64,000 bases of DNA from Actinomycetes bacterium (GCA_024222295.1 JAAEPF010000034.1:1-64000), one strand, 5' to 3'. Shown: positions 17,753 to 27,538, numbered from the stretch's first letter. Notes: generated by a model from the sequence alone, not told the origin. Made by a program: numbers and translations.

Positions 17753-20062
17753 ATGCCTCCAGCGCTGAAGCGCACAGACCTGCTGGAAGACACCTCGCTG
17801 CGGGGCCGTGCGTTCGTCGAGGCATGGACCGACAGAGTCGACGACTGGCTCGCAGAGCTGTTCGACGAGGCGGCATCCGGCGAGAGCGGCCTGGCGCTAA
17901 TTGCCCTCGGTGGCCAGGGCCGTGGCGAGATGGCACCGCAGTCCGACCTCGACCTGCTGTTGGTGTTCGGCTCGCGCTCGGAGCCGTCCGGTGTCGCCGA
18001 GAAGCTCTGGTACCCGGTCTGGGACGCGGGGCTGAAACTCGGCCATTCGGTGCGCAGCGTCCGCGACACGCTCTCGCTCGCGTCGGAGGACCTCGAGACG
18101 GCCACCTCACTTCTGTCTGCAAGGCACCTGGCAGGTGACCCCGACCTGAGCTCCGAGTTGTCGGAGAAGTCGCGGGCCAACTGGCGCAAGCGAGGCCGCA
18201 AGTGGCTCGAAGAGCTGGCGGTGGTGACCGACGAGCGGCACCGTAGCGCCGGGGAGGTCGCATTCAGCCTCGAGCCCGACCTCAAGGAAGGACGCGGCGG
18301 CCTGCGTGACGTGCATGCGCTCGCCTGGGCGTCGGCAGCCGGGGCTCCGTTCGACCCGCGCTTGTCGGACTTGCTCATGGGCTACCACGACGTGTTGCTC
18401 GAGGTGCGTGTCGAGTTGCACCGCCACCAGGGCAAGCCGGGTGACAAGTTGGTGCTCCAGGAGCAGGCGCCGCTCGCGACGATTCTCGGCGATGGCGACC
18501 CCGACGTTCTCATGGCCCGTGTCGCCGGAGCCGGTCGGGCCATAGCCATCGCGTCCGATGACGCCTGGCACGACACCAAGGTCGGGCTCGACGCCCGGCT
18601 GTTCGGCCGATTCAGGCGTGATCGGGCCAAGGCTTCCGACGGCCTGGTCGTGCGCGACGGCCGAGTTGCGTTGGCCGACGGTGTTGGAACCGTGACGGAC
18701 CCGTTCACGGTTCTCGCCGTGGCACGCATGGCAGCCGAGAACCGCCTGCGCATCGCGGCGTCCACCCTCGACGCGCTCGAGGCCGCGCCCCAGCCACCGT
18801 CGCCCTGGCCCGCCGAGGCCCGAGACGCCTTCTGCCGGCTGCTGGAGGTCGGCCCGCAGGCGGTCGAAGTGATCGAGATCATCGAGGACCGCGGTCTGTG
18901 GACCCGCCTGTTGCCGGAGTGGGAACCCACGGTGAGCAGGCCCCAGCGAAACGCGTACCACCGCTTCACCGTCGATCGGCACCTGCTCGAGACCGCTGCG
19001 GAGGCCGCCGCGCTGTCCCATCTCGTGGAGAGGCCCGACCTGCTGGTGATCGGTGCCCTCCTGCACGACATCGGCAAGGGCTACCCGGAACTGGGCGACC
19101 ACTCCGAGAGCGGCGCCGAGATGGCAGCCGGAATCGCGGCCCGCATGGGTTTCGACACGGACGACGTGGCCACGGTGCAGGCGCTGGTGCGCCATCACCT
19201 GTTGCTGCCCGACGTCGCCACCCGCCGGGACATCTCGAATCCGCAGACCGTCGACTTCGTGGCACAGGAGGCGGGTACCACCCAGCGAGTGGCGCTCCTG
19301 CGTGCGCTGACCGAGGCCGACTCGCTTGCGACGGGGTCGAGCGCCTGGTCCCCATGGAAGGCGGAGCTCGTGGACCGGCTCGCCAGCCGCGCCATCGAAC
19401 TGCTCGAGGGTGCGGTCGACAATGTCCACCCGGGTGTGTTCCCGACCGAGGCCCAGCGCGACCTGCTGGCGGTCGATGGTGTGGGCGTGGCAACCGACGG
19501 CAACCGGATCACGGTGTCGTGCGAGGACCAGCCGGGCGTGTTCTCCCGGGTTGCCGGTGCGCTCACACTGCACGGGCTCGACGTGGTCGAGGCCAACATC
19601 CTTTCCGAGGGTGAGCGCGCCCTCGATGAGTTCGTGGTGCGGGCTGCACCCGGGGGTGTGGTGCCGTGGGACCGGGTAACCGTGGACGTGGTCAAGGCCG
19701 TCGAGCGTCGCCTCGCACTCGAGGCCCGCATAGATGACCGGGCGCGCTCGCACAACCGCGCACGCCATGTTGGCATGCACCAGTTCGAGCCCGCAGTGCG
19801 CTTCGACAACGGCGCCAGCGGTGGCGAGGGCCGTACCGTCGTCGAGGTCGTGGGACCGGACAGCATCGGCCTGCTGTACCGGCTGGCCCGCTCGCTGGCC
19901 GAGTTCGACATCGACGTGAGCGGCGCCCGTATCGACACGCTGGGCCACGACGTCGTCGACTCGTTCTACGTGACCCTTCACGGCGGCGGACGCATTGAGG
20001 ACCCGGATCTGCAGCACGAGATCTCCCGGGCGCTGTTGCACGCCCTCGAGGGACCTGGCTGA
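17753..20062 (+). CDS. glnD: GlnD, PII uridylyl/adenylyltransferase and removing enzyme
   Basis: The 769-residue bifunctional sensor modifies PII at low glutamine and demodifies it at high glutamine. Domains in order: nucleotidyltransferase with GGQGRGE (53-59) and SDLDL (64-68); a linking helical region; an HD hydrolase domain (LLHDIGKGYPELGDHS near 436-452); and two C-terminal ACT domains (~583-650, SCEDQPGVFSRVAGAL; ~697-765, VGPDSIGLLYRLARSL) that bind glutamine. CGGAG precedes ATG 17753. It is the last gene of the amt operon; its end is 6 nt from the convergent PAC2 gene. Confidence 0.94.
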   Translation: MPPALKRTDLLEDTSLRGRAFVEAWTDRVDDWLAELFDEAASGESGLALIALGGQGRGEMAPQSDLDLLLVFGSRSEPSGVAEKLWYPVWDAGLKLGHSVRSVRDTLSLASEDLETATSLLSARHLAGDPDLSSELSEKSRANWRKRGRKWLEELAVVTDERHRSAGEVAFSLEPDLKEGRGGLRDVHALAWASAAGAPFDPRLSDLLMGYHDVLLEVRVELHRHQGKPGDKLVLQEQAPLATILGDGDPDVLMARVAGAGRAIAIASDDAWHDTKVGLDARLFGRFRRDRAKASDGLVVRDGRVALADGVGTVTDPFTVLAVARMAAENRLRIAASTLDALEAAPQPPSPWPAEARDAFCRLLEVGPQAVEVIEIIEDRGLWTRLLPEWEPTVSRPQRNAYHRFTVDRHLLETAAEAAALSHLVERPDLLVIGALLHDIGKGYPELGDHSESGAEMAAGIAARMGFDTDDVATVQALVRHHLLLPDVATRRDISNPQTVDFVAQEAGTTQRVALLRALTEADSLATGSSAWSPWKAELVDRLASRAIELLEGAVDNVHPGVFPTEAQRDLLAVDGVGVATDGNRITVSCEDQPGVFSRVAGALTLHGLDVVEANILSEGERALDEFVVRAAPGGVVPWDRVTVDVVKAVERRLALEARIDDRARSHNRARHVGMHQFEPAVRFDNGASGGEGRTVVEVVGPDSIGLLYRLARSLAEFDIDVSGARIDTLGHDVVDSFYVTLHGGGRIEDPDLQHEISRALLHALEGPG

Positions 20063-20068
20063 GCCCGG

Positions 20069-20935
20069 TCACCCCTGGTCGCGCAGGAAGTCCTCCACCT
20101 CGGTTACCAGCTCGTCGGCGGAGCCCAGGGCGGCACCTTCGACGTCGTACGCCTCCTCGAGGCGACCCAGGTAGGCAGCGGTGTCGTCATCCTCGGCCAC
20201 CAGTACGTCGAGTTGCTCCGCGTACTCTGCGGCCGAGTCGGCCAGTGCGGACACGTCGACAGCCGCACCGACGACGGTGCTGGTCTGCTCCACCAGGGCG
20301 AGGGCACCCGCCGGCGAGGGCACACCGGCTGCGTAGCCGGGCAGGGCGGCCCAGAGGCCTACAGTCTCGAGCCCGCCGGCGCGGGCGCATTCCTGCAGCG
20401 CGCTCGGGATTCCGGTCGGGCCTTCGTAGTCCGAAGCCGGCAGGGCCATCATGTCGAGCACCTGGCGGTCATGGGATGCGGTGAACACCGGCACGGGGCG
20501 CGTGTGGGGCACTTCGGACAACATCGCACCGAGCACCACCACCGCCGAACAACCGATCTCGTCTGCGGCCTCGACCAACTCGGTGCAGTACTGGCGCCAG
20601 CGGAACTGCGGCTCGGGTCCACGTACCAGCACCACCGACAGGGAAGGCGAGGGCGTGCACCAGCCGAGCTCGGTCACGGGCCAACGGAGGTCGCCCGGTA
20701 CGCCGGCGGACACCTCCACCCCCGGACGGGTGACGGTGAAGTCGACGTACTCATCGGGTTCGACCGAGGCGATGGTCAGCGCGTGCCATGTGTCCCAAAG
20801 GTGGTCGACCGCCCCGCTGGCGGCATCGGCGGCATCGTTCCAGCCGGAGAAGGCCGCCACCATCACGGTGTGGGTGGATCCGGTGACCTTCGATCCCGGA
20901 CGGTTGTGCCACTTGAGTTGCCCCACGGGATTCAC
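20069..20935 (-). CDS. PAC2 family (proteasome-assembly-chaperone-like) protein
   Basis: A 288-residue protein matching the actinobacterial PAC2 family: AFSGWNDAADAASGAVDHLW near the N-terminus, VLVRGPEPQFRWRQYC in the middle, and GLWAALPGYAAGVPSP with a C-terminal helical tail. The family is named after a eukaryotic proteasome chaperone; its bacterial role is not established. I chose GTG 20935, because the longer frame would run across the divergent acetyltransferase gene. No proteasome gene is present in the window. Confidence 0.8.
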   Translation of the reverse strand: MNPVGQLKWHNRPGSKVTGSTHTVMVAAFSGWNDAADAASGAVDHLWDTWHALTIASVEPDEYVDFTVTRPGVEVSAGVPGDLRWPVTELGWCTPSPSLSVVLVRGPEPQFRWRQYCTELVEAADEIGCSAVVVLGAMLSEVPHTRPVPVFTASHDRQVLDMMALPASDYEGPTGIPSALQECARAGGLETVGLWAALPGYAAGVPSPAGALALVEQTSTVVGAAVDVSALADSAAEYAEQLDVLVAEDDDTAAYLGRLEEAYDVEGAALGSADELVTEVEDFLRDQG

Positions 20936-20984
20936 GGTATCGGCACCTCGGGCCAGTTGTGCCCCGACCCCTAGGGTGGTGCGC

Positions 20985-21428
20985 ATGAGCGAAACGCAAT
21001 GCACGGTCGAGGAGCTGAACGAGGTCACCGACGAACTCGTCGAGGCAATGCAGCGGCTGGTGCCCCAGTTGTCGTCGTCCGCACCGGCCCCCGGTCCCGA
21101 TGTGCTCGCAACCATCACCGGATCGCCCGCCTGTCACCTCCTGGTCGCCCGCGACGACACAGGCATCCTGGGGTCCCTGACCCTCGTCGTGTTCCCCATC
21201 CCCACGGGTATCCGGGCCTGGATCGAAGACGTTGTGGTGGACGGCGCGGCCCGCGGCAAGGGTGTCGGCGACGCCCTCAACCGCCATGCCATCGACCTTG
21301 CCGCAGATCTGGGAGCGAAGACCGTGGACCTAACATCGCGTCCCAGCCGCGAGGCGGCCAACCGCCTCTACAAGCGGCTCGGTTTCGAGCAGCGCGACAC
21401 CAACGTGTACCGGTTCGCCGGCGCCTGA
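20985..21428 (+). CDS. GNAT family N-acetyltransferase
   Basis: A 147-residue single-domain acetyltransferase. The acetyl-CoA pyrophosphate-binding motif ARGKGVGDALNRHAIDLA is clear, and the end EAANRLYKRLGFEQRDTNVYRF is typical of the family. ATG 20985 has a TAGGGT -10 box 7 nt upstream. The acceptor substrate is unknown; small stand-alone GNATs modify amino acids, antibiotics or protein N-termini. Confidence 0.86.
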   Translation: MSETQCTVEELNEVTDELVEAMQRLVPQLSSSAPAPGPDVLATITGSPACHLLVARDDTGILGSLTLVVFPIPTGIRAWIEDVVVDGAARGKGVGDALNRHAIDLAADLGAKTVDLTSRPSREAANRLYKRLGFEQRDTNVYRFAGA

Positions 21429-21510
21429 GCCGTCAGAGCAGTACCGGGCGGCACCAGTCGTGAAGCTCGCAGCTGCGCGGTAGCGGCGGCTGCGACATAG
21501 CCTGCAGATC

Positions 21511-22305
21511 ATGAGCGAGACCGGCACCCAGGAAACCGACCGAGAGCCAGAGGACCGGGCCGGGCTGGGAACCACCCTGGTGTCTGTGTGGTCGTGGTTC
21601 GTGTTCGGCGCCTGCGTCGCGATCTGGATCCCCCTCATGTGCATCACCTGGCTGGTGACGCTGCCGTTCGACCGGGCCCGCTGGTATGTCGGCTACCTGT
21701 ACCGCAAGATGCCGGTGGTCGTCGAGAAGCTGAATCCGCTCTGGCACTTCAGGGTCACTGGCAACCTGCCGGACAATCCCCGCAACCCCTACGTCGTGGT
21801 GTCCAACCACGAGTCCTTCGTAGACATCCTGTTGATCAGCCACGTCCCCTGGGAGATGAAGTGGCTGTCGAAGAAGGAGATGTTCAAGATCCCGGTCGCA
21901 GGATGGCTGATGTACCTCTCCGCCGACATCCCCCTCGAGCGTGGTGACCGCGGCAGCGCGGGCAAGGCCATGCAGCTGTGCAAGAAGGCACTCGACCGGC
22001 GGGTTTCGGTGATGATCTTCCCAGAGGGCACCCGCTCGGAGAGCGACGACATGCGGCCTTTCAAGGACGGTGCGTTCCGGCTGGCAATCGAGACACAGCT
22101 ACCGGTGCTGCCACTCGTCGTGCAGGGCACCCGGCGCGCCCTGCGCAAGCATGACTGGCGGTTCGGACACGCCGATGCGCAGGTCAAGGTGCTCGACCCG
22201 GTACCGACCGAGGGACTCACCCTCGACGACGTCGACGCCCTGCGCGACCAGGTGCAGGGCCTGATCCTCGCCGAGCGCGACCAACTGCGGGCCGCTGCGG
22301 CCTGA
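21511..22305 (+). CDS. plsC: 1-acylglycerol-3-phosphate acyltransferase (PlsC family)
   Basis: A 264-residue membrane-associated acyltransferase making phosphatidic acid or acting on a related lysolipid. The catalytic NHxxxxD motif is NHESFVD, and FPEGTRSESDDMRPFKDGAF is the substrate-binding block. One N-terminal hydrophobic helix is visible. ATG 21511 has a TAGCCT -10 box 7 nt upstream. It ends 4 nt from the convergent lipoprotein gene. Confidence 0.9.
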   Translation: MSETGTQETDREPEDRAGLGTTLVSVWSWFVFGACVAIWIPLMCITWLVTLPFDRARWYVGYLYRKMPVVVEKLNPLWHFRVTGNLPDNPRNPYVVVSNHESFVDILLISHVPWEMKWLSKKEMFKIPVAGWLMYLSADIPLERGDRGSAGKAMQLCKKALDRRVSVMIFPEGTRSESDDMRPFKDGAFRLAIETQLPVLPLVVQGTRRALRKHDWRFGHADAQVKVLDPVPTEGLTLDDVDALRDQVQGLILAERDQLRAAAA

Positions 22306-22309
22306 TTGC

Positions 22310-22738
22310 TCAGCCGATGCAGGAACTCAGGCCCTGACGTAGGCCGTCCCATGCGGCCTGGGTCACGTCGCCCGCGTTCTCGGCGATGTTCTGGGCGCTC
22401 TGGTCGAGGTCGGCCAGGTCCTGCTGCATCGCGGTGATGTCACCCTCGGATGCGTTGTTGAAGAAGTCCGAGAGGTTGTCCTTCACGTACTCCCGATCCT
22501 CGGAGGTGTAGAAGGCGTACTCGTTCTCGAGGTTGTCCAGCTCCTCGGCGATGTTGTCGCTCGCTTCGCGGGCCTCGTCGCGGTCGTCTGCTTCCCAGAG
22601 GTCACAGATGGCCTGGCCGAGCGCCTTGCCATCTCGCTCCGAGGTGTACTTGCGTGAGCAGGCCGTGGCGGCGAGCGCGGGCACGAGTACGGCGACTGCC
22701 ACTGCGGCGAGAGCGCGGCGGGTGCGGTGGCTCATCAT
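22310..22738 (-). CDS. Small helical lipoprotein, unknown function
   Basis: 142 residues: a lipoprotein signal peptide with lipobox ALAATAC, followed by a mostly helical, acidic domain with no recognised family. Its ATG overlaps the stop of the HdeD-like gene (ATGA), with AGGAGGG 5 nt upstream, so the two are translated together. The products are probably a membrane protein and an outward-facing lipoprotein acting in the same envelope process (inference). Confidence 0.78.
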   Translation of the reverse strand: MMSHRTRRALAAVAVAVLVPALAATACSRKYTSERDGKALGQAICDLWEADDRDEAREASDNIAEELDNLENEYAFYTSEDREYVKDNLSDFFNNASEGDITAMQQDLADLDQSAQNIAENAGDVTQAAWDGLRQGLSSCIG

Positions 22739-23310
22739 TGGGACCCTCCTGTAGGCAGGGAACGGACTCTGAACGCCGTGATGATGTCGGAGATCCCCCG
22801 GACCAGGGCGCCGATGCCCACCCACAGGATGAGCAGCCAGGCGGACCGGCCCGGATAGCCGATTGCCCACAGGCCGAGCAGGATCTCGATGATTCCCACG
22901 GCCAACTGGACACCCCACAGGGGGATCTGGTCACGTCCGGCGATGCTCAGCGTGATGTCGAAGACGCCCTTCAACAACAGGAACCAGCCGATCAGCAGGG
23001 CGAGGATTCCGAAGGTCTGGAACGGTTCGATCAGCGCAAGGATGCCGGCGATCACGAACAGCACACCCATGACCCCGTGCAGCCACTTCCATCCCTCGGC
23101 GACACCGATCGCCACGAACTCGGCCACTCCTGCGAACAACAGCACGAAGCCGAACATGAATGCGATCGTGGCGGCCGACGTCGGATCGAACGACAGGACG
23201 ATGAACGAGATGACGATCCAGAGGATTCCGGTGATCAGCCAGAGCCACCAGTTGTTGCTGAACTGGCGAACTTCTTCGGCAACTAGATCGTCTTCGGTGA
23301 CGGCCGTCAT
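22735..23310 (-). CDS. HdeD/DUF308 family membrane protein
   Basis: 191 residues with six hydrophobic helices, in pairs typical of HdeD-like proteins (WWLWLITGILWIVISFIVL; GILALLIGWFLLLKGVFDI; GIIEILLGLWAIGYPGRSA). E. coli HdeD is linked to acid resistance at high cell density; the actinobacterial versions are uncharacterised. GGAGGA precedes the ATG. The lipoprotein gene downstream overlaps it. Confidence 0.86.
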   Translation of the reverse strand: MTAVTEDDLVAEEVRQFSNNWWLWLITGILWIVISFIVLSFDPTSAATIAFMFGFVLLFAGVAEFVAIGVAEGWKWLHGVMGVLFVIAGILALIEPFQTFGILALLIGWFLLLKGVFDITLSIAGRDQIPLWGVQLAVGIIEILLGLWAIGYPGRSAWLLILWVGIGALVRGISDIITAFRVRSLPTGGSQ

Positions 23311-23386
23311 GTGCGTCCTCCGGTCTCTCGGCGACTCACCCGAACTCTAGGTCCGCACGGGTCCCGGTGGGTGGACGGCCGGCCGT

Positions 23387-24781
23387 TCAGCGCACTTCGG
23401 GCAGGTGCTGGCGACCGGCGGGGCCTGCGCCACCAGCGACGGCCAGCAGGTCATCGAGGCCGACGTCGCGAGCGTGGCGCCTGCGGACCGACTCCGGGTT
23501 GTCGGAAGGCACCATCAGCGTGAGGCCGCCCGGGTGGATCCTGAACCGCAGGGGGGTGGCGAGTTCCGCGGCCTCACCGTCCATTCCGGCGAACGCCGTC
23601 CCGCAACGGGAGTCGACTTCGAAACCGGTGGTGGCGAACTCGTGCCAGTGCGGGCTGCGTCGCTGCACGCCCAGCGCCGACAGTGCGGCCAGCGCGGCCG
23701 CGTCGGCGCCGGTCGTGTTGCTCAGCGCGAACACGCCGAGGTGCCCCGTGTCGAGCGCTCGACGCTGTCCCAGATCGGCGTTGGGGCCGTAGACATAGGG
23801 GTTGTTGGACACGAGCAGGAGGAACGCCCCGTTGACCGGGGTGCCGTCGAGGCCCACGAAGGAGAGGTCGAACGGATCGGTGCGGCTGCCGAGGAGCTCG
23901 GGTAGGAGGTCGAACGCGGTGCTCGCCTTTGCGTCGCGGTAGCTGTCCTCCTGCACAACCGTGGCGTACACACCGAGAGACACGTTGTTCACGAAGAAGT
24001 GGATGTCGCCGCCTGACTCAACGGTCGCGTAGTCCACCGAACGGCTCAGGCCCGTGGTGAACGCATCGAGAGTGCTGGCCGGATGGTCGCGGTCCAGCCC
24101 CAGGTCGAGCGCGAAGTGGTTGCGCGTGCCGGCGGCGACGCATACGAACGGCAGCCCTGCTTCCACCGCAACCGACGCGACGACGGCCTGGCTGCCGTCA
24201 CCCCCCGCCATCCCGAGACAGTCGGCGCCACCGGCTACGGCGTCACGGGCAATACGTTCCAGATCGTCGCCCTGTCCGAGCACGACCGCCTGCACTCCCA
24301 GGGACTCGGCCTTCTCGACCAGGCCGTAGCGCTGGACCTTCCCGCCCCCCGACACCGGGTTGCACACCAGGACTGGTCTCTGCGGCGGCTGCCGCCTGAC
24401 GAAGACCGTCCGCGAGCCCGAGCTCACGGCTGTGCGTGCACAGACCGTCGTCGCCGCGATGCCGAACGCGACGCCGAGAATCCGCCAGATGGCGACGTCG
24501 GCTTCGACTGCGGAGCCCAGCGCCCACACGACCACGAACCCCCCGAAGCCGACAGCCAGCAGCGCCAGCCAGCGGCGCGGCCACAGCGAGGTGGCCGCGT
24601 ACCAGGAGCCAACGCCGACGAGAGCCAGACCGGCCAATGCCACGACAACATGGCCGATGTTGTCGACCAGGATCAGCACGACGGCCAGGGCCGTCGCGGC
24701 GCCGAGGACCAGGGCCGCCACAGCCATGGCCCGCTGGTGGCGGCGGGCCACCCTTGCGGGGCGCGAGTCCCGGATGCCCAT
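23387..24781 (-). CDS. Diacylglycerol/lipid kinase-like protein with N-terminal membrane helices
   Basis: 464 residues. The N-terminal ~125 residues hold about four hydrophobic helices. The rest is a DAG-kinase catalytic fold: VCNPVSGGGKV (nucleotide-binding strand), GMAGGDGSQAVVASV (the GGDG motif) and CVAAGTRNHFALDLGL. Most bacterial DgkB/YegS/BmrU kinases lack a membrane domain at the N-terminus. ATG 24781 overlaps the stop of the sugar dehydrogenase by one base. The likely substrate is a membrane lipid headgroup acceptor. Confidence 0.85.
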   Translation of the reverse strand: MGIRDSRPARVARRHQRAMAVAALVLGAATALAVVLILVDNIGHVVVALAGLALVGVGSWYAATSLWPRRWLALLAVGFGGFVVVWALGSAVEADVAIWRILGVAFGIAATTVCARTAVSSGSRTVFVRRQPPQRPVLVCNPVSGGGKVQRYGLVEKAESLGVQAVVLGQGDDLERIARDAVAGGADCLGMAGGDGSQAVVASVAVEAGLPFVCVAAGTRNHFALDLGLDRDHPASTLDAFTTGLSRSVDYATVESGGDIHFFVNNVSLGVYATVVQEDSYRDAKASTAFDLLPELLGSRTDPFDLSFVGLDGTPVNGAFLLLVSNNPYVYGPNADLGQRRALDTGHLGVFALSNTTGADAAALAALSALGVQRRSPHWHEFATTGFEVDSRCGTAFAGMDGEAAELATPLRFRIHPGGLTLMVPSDNPESVRRRHARDVGLDDLLAVAGGAGPAGRQHLPEVR

Positions 24782-26055
24782 CAGCTGAGCCGGTACAGCC
24801 CGCCAGCGCTGACCACGATCGCCTCGCCCGCCTCGTCCGGGTTGACCGAGACGACCGACTCGGCGGCCACCCCGAGATCGACTGCAGTCCCGTCGGAGGC
24901 CAGCGCCCACAACTGACCATCGCAGAAGTCGGAGAACAGGTAGGCACCGTCGAGCCCCGCGATGGAGCCCCGGTACAGGTACCCGCCGCTGATGGAGCAC
25001 CGCCCGTCGTGCGGGTATGTGTGAAGTGGCCCGACGAGGATGGCGTCGTCGTCGGGCCAGCCGTCGGTCGGGCCCGGGTCGTCGAAGAGCTCGTTGCCCT
25101 CGAAGCGGTCCCATCCCAGGTCTGCGCCGCGGCCCGTGCCATCGTCGGCGCGCAGCACGGAGATCTCCTCTACGCGGTCCTGGCCGACGTCCGCGATCCA
25201 CAGGTCACCGGTCGCCGGGTCGAAGCTGATGCGCCACGGGTTGCGAAGTCCGCGGGCCCAAACCAACGCGTTGGCATCGGGGTCTTCGACGTAGGGGTTG
25301 TCGGCGGGGGCGAGTTCATCCCCAGAGCCTGCGAGTGACGGGTCCAGGCGCAGCAGCTTTCCGAGCGGGTCCGACAGCCGCTGGGCGCGTCCTTCGGGAT
25401 CATTGCGCGAACCTCCGTCACCCGTTGGAACCCAGAGCATGTCATCGGGTCCCCACTCCAGGTCACCGGCGTTGTGGTTGGGGAACGGCTGGTCGATGAC
25501 CAGCAGCTCCCTGCGGGCGTCGGCGCGCCGCGACCCCGGTGCGCCCGAGAGCGTGTACTCGGCCACGACCGTTGCGCCGTCGTCGGTGCGCGTGTGGTTG
25601 ACGTACAGATGCGTCTCGTCGCGGTCGGTGGTCAGCCCCAGCAGGCCTCGCTCGGCCTCGGTGGAGCCGACCTCGTCGCGCAGGTCCACGACGGTGCCGG
25701 CCACCTCGTAGTCACCTGTTGCGTCGGGCACGAGTTCGACGACCCTGCCGTTGCGCTCGGTGACGAGCAGCGTGCCCCCCGACGCATGCACGTCGGTGGG
25801 GGAGTCGAGGCTCACGCCCAGCGGGTCGAGCGACACATCGACCTCGCCGAGCCGTGGAGGCCCTGTTGGGGGTGCGCTCTCCTCCGAGCTGTCGCCGGAC
25901 GTGGTCGTCGAAGGCGTCGATGTGGGCCGCGCTCCGCTCTGGCCGGCATCCGCAGTGCCCCCGGATCCGTCGGAGTCGCCGCCGCAAGCGCCGGCCAGAA
26001 GGGCTACCGAGGCCAGCAGCACGGCGGTCGTGTGTGTCGTGCCCCGCCGCATCAT
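24781..26055 (-). CDS. PQQ-dependent sugar dehydrogenase-like lipoprotein
   Basis: 424 residues with a lipobox (LLAGACGG), a Thr/Ser-rich linker, and a six-bladed beta-propeller of the glucose/sorbosone dehydrogenase family. Typical blocks are LGLTTDRDETHLYVNHT, NHNAGDLEWGPDDMLWVPTGDGG and ADVGQDRVEEI. These proteins oxidise sugars extracellularly with PQQ, although many relatives have unknown cofactors. Its start overlaps the tesB stop by 4 nt, and its own stop overlaps the lipid kinase gene, giving a tight three-gene unit. Confidence 0.88.
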   Translation of the reverse strand: MMRRGTTHTTAVLLASVALLAGACGGDSDGSGGTADAGQSGARPTSTPSTTTSGDSSEESAPPTGPPRLGEVDVSLDPLGVSLDSPTDVHASGGTLLVTERNGRVVELVPDATGDYEVAGTVVDLRDEVGSTEAERGLLGLTTDRDETHLYVNHTRTDDGATVVAEYTLSGAPGSRRADARRELLVIDQPFPNHNAGDLEWGPDDMLWVPTGDGGSRNDPEGRAQRLSDPLGKLLRLDPSLAGSGDELAPADNPYVEDPDANALVWARGLRNPWRISFDPATGDLWIADVGQDRVEEISVLRADDGTGRGADLGWDRFEGNELFDDPGPTDGWPDDDAILVGPLHTYPHDGRCSISGGYLYRGSIAGLDGAYLFSDFCDGQLWALASDGTAVDLGVAAESVVSVNPDEAGEAIVVSAGGLYRLS

Positions 26056-26921
26056 TCGTCTCCACCTTCACGCATCGGCCTGATCACGCCCTCCTGCATC
26101 ACCGACGCCACGAGCAGACCCTCACGGTCATAGACCAGCCCACGCCCGAGTCCGCGCCCGTGTGACGCGCTCGGAGTGTCCTGTGCGTACAGCAGCCAGT
26201 CGTCGCTGCGGAACGGTCGATGGAACCACATCGCATGATCTAGAGACGCCATGAACACGCTGCCCGCGGCAAACGAGGCGCCGTGGGGCTGCAGCGTGGT
26301 GTCGAGAAGGGTCATGTCCGACGCGTAGGTGAGCACGCAGATGTGCAGCACCGGGTCATCCGGGAGGATCCCGTTGGCCTTCAGCCAAACGTTCTGCACC
26401 GGCGGCAGTGCCTCGCTGCGCTCCCACGGCCCCGGACCGCAGTAGCGGCTGTCGATCGCCCGCGGGCGGTCGTACCAGTCGCCGATCAGGTCCTTGTAGG
26501 GCGCCATCCGGGTGCGGAAGTCGGCCAGGTCCTCAGGCTCGGGCAGTCCCTCGGGAGCGGTGAACTGGTGCTCGAAGCCCTTCTCGTAGAGCCCGAAGTT
26601 GGCCGACAGGTGAAAGATCGGCCGGCCGTGCTGGATGGCCTGCACCCGTCGGGTGCCGTAGCTGCGCCCATCGCGGATGCGGGCCACCTCGTAGACGATC
26701 GGCACGCTCGGGTCGCCGCCCCGCAGGAAGTAGGCGTGCAGGGAATGCACGTGCTTGTCGTCCTCCACGGTGCGTGCGGCGGCCACCAAGGCCTGGCCTG
26801 CCACCTGGCCGCCGTAGACCCGCTGACGGTCCTCATCGGGGCTGTTGCCGCGGAAGATGTTGGCCTCGATGCGCTCGAGATCCAACAGGTCCACCAAATT
26901 GTCCACTGCTGACTGGTCCAC
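26052..26921 (-). CDS. tesB: Acyl-CoA thioesterase II (TesB)
   Basis: 289 residues forming a double hotdog thioesterase. Conserved blocks: VYGGQVAGQALVAAARTV, HSLHAYFLRGGDP, SLDHAMWFHRPFRSDDWLLY and GRGLGRGLVYDREGLLVAS. It hydrolyses medium- and long-chain acyl-CoA in the cytoplasm. GTG 26921 was chosen because it begins the conserved domain and a CAGAAT -10-like box lies 6 nt upstream; longer versions overlap the divergent GtrA gene. Confidence 0.92.
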   Translation of the reverse strand: MDQSAVDNLVDLLDLERIEANIFRGNSPDEDRQRVYGGQVAGQALVAAARTVEDDKHVHSLHAYFLRGGDPSVPIVYEVARIRDGRSYGTRRVQAIQHGRPIFHLSANFGLYEKGFEHQFTAPEGLPEPEDLADFRTRMAPYKDLIGDWYDRPRAIDSRYCGPGPWERSEALPPVQNVWLKANGILPDDPVLHICVLTYASDMTLLDTTLQPHGASFAAGSVFMASLDHAMWFHRPFRSDDWLLYAQDTPSASHGRGLGRGLVYDREGLLVASVMQEGVIRPMREGGDE

Positions 26922-26988
26922 GGCCCCATTCTGCCGGGTGGTTTCACCAATGGGGAGCGCCCCGGGTGCTCCTGTAGCATCAAGTGCT

Positions 26989-27525
26989 GTGAAGGTCACC
27001 CCCGCAGCGCTGCGGGACCACGCTCGCTCCGAAGAGGGCCGCAAGCAACTCCGCTACGCCGGGGTGTCCCTGGTGTTCGTGCCGTTGGGCCAGATCCTCA
27101 TCCAGCTGTTCGGCGCGCTGCTGTTCACCACGACCCTGGCCGACGGCACGACAGACATCAACTGGGTGGCGGCGTCACTGGCTTCTGCTGCGGTGCTCAC
27201 GGTGCCCAACTTCTTCGCCAACAAGCACTGGGTCTGGCGCAACACCTCCAAGGACAACCTCCACACCCAGGTGGTGGTGTTCTGGGTGGCGGCGATGCTC
27301 GGCGTCGGGCTGGCCACGCTGCTCACCCTGTTCGTCGACTGGGCCATCGAGGGCCACGGCGTCTGGGAGAAGGTGGCGGTGTTCTTCGCCCAGCTGACCG
27401 GTTTCGGCATCGTCTGGCTCGCCCGCTTCTTCATCCTCGACCGCTGGTTGTTCAAGGTCACCCACCACGGCGACGAGCCGAGCGATGACGACCTGGACAT
27501 GATGCACGGCGACCTGCCGGTCTGA
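26989..27525 (+). CDS. GtrA-like membrane protein
   Basis: 178 residues with four hydrophobic helices, including AAVLTVPNFFANKHWVWR, which matches the GtrA consensus around the second helix, and a C-terminal helix ending ARFFILDRWLF. GtrA-type proteins are proposed to flip polyprenyl-linked sugars during glycan or teichoic acid modification. GTG 26989 has a TAGCAT -10 box 8 nt upstream. A methyltransferase gene follows after 13 nt. Confidence 0.85.
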   Translation: MKVTPAALRDHARSEEGRKQLRYAGVSLVFVPLGQILIQLFGALLFTTTLADGTTDINWVAASLASAAVLTVPNFFANKHWVWRNTSKDNLHTQVVVFWVAAMLGVGLATLLTLFVDWAIEGHGVWEKVAVFFAQLTGFGIVWLARFFILDRWLFKVTHHGDEPSDDDLDMMHGDLPV

Positions 27526-27538
27526 CTCGGGGGTCTGC

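Noticed and set aside
18107-20041. A 644-codon frame antisense to glnD
   Set aside because: Shadow of glnD; no recognisable domain.
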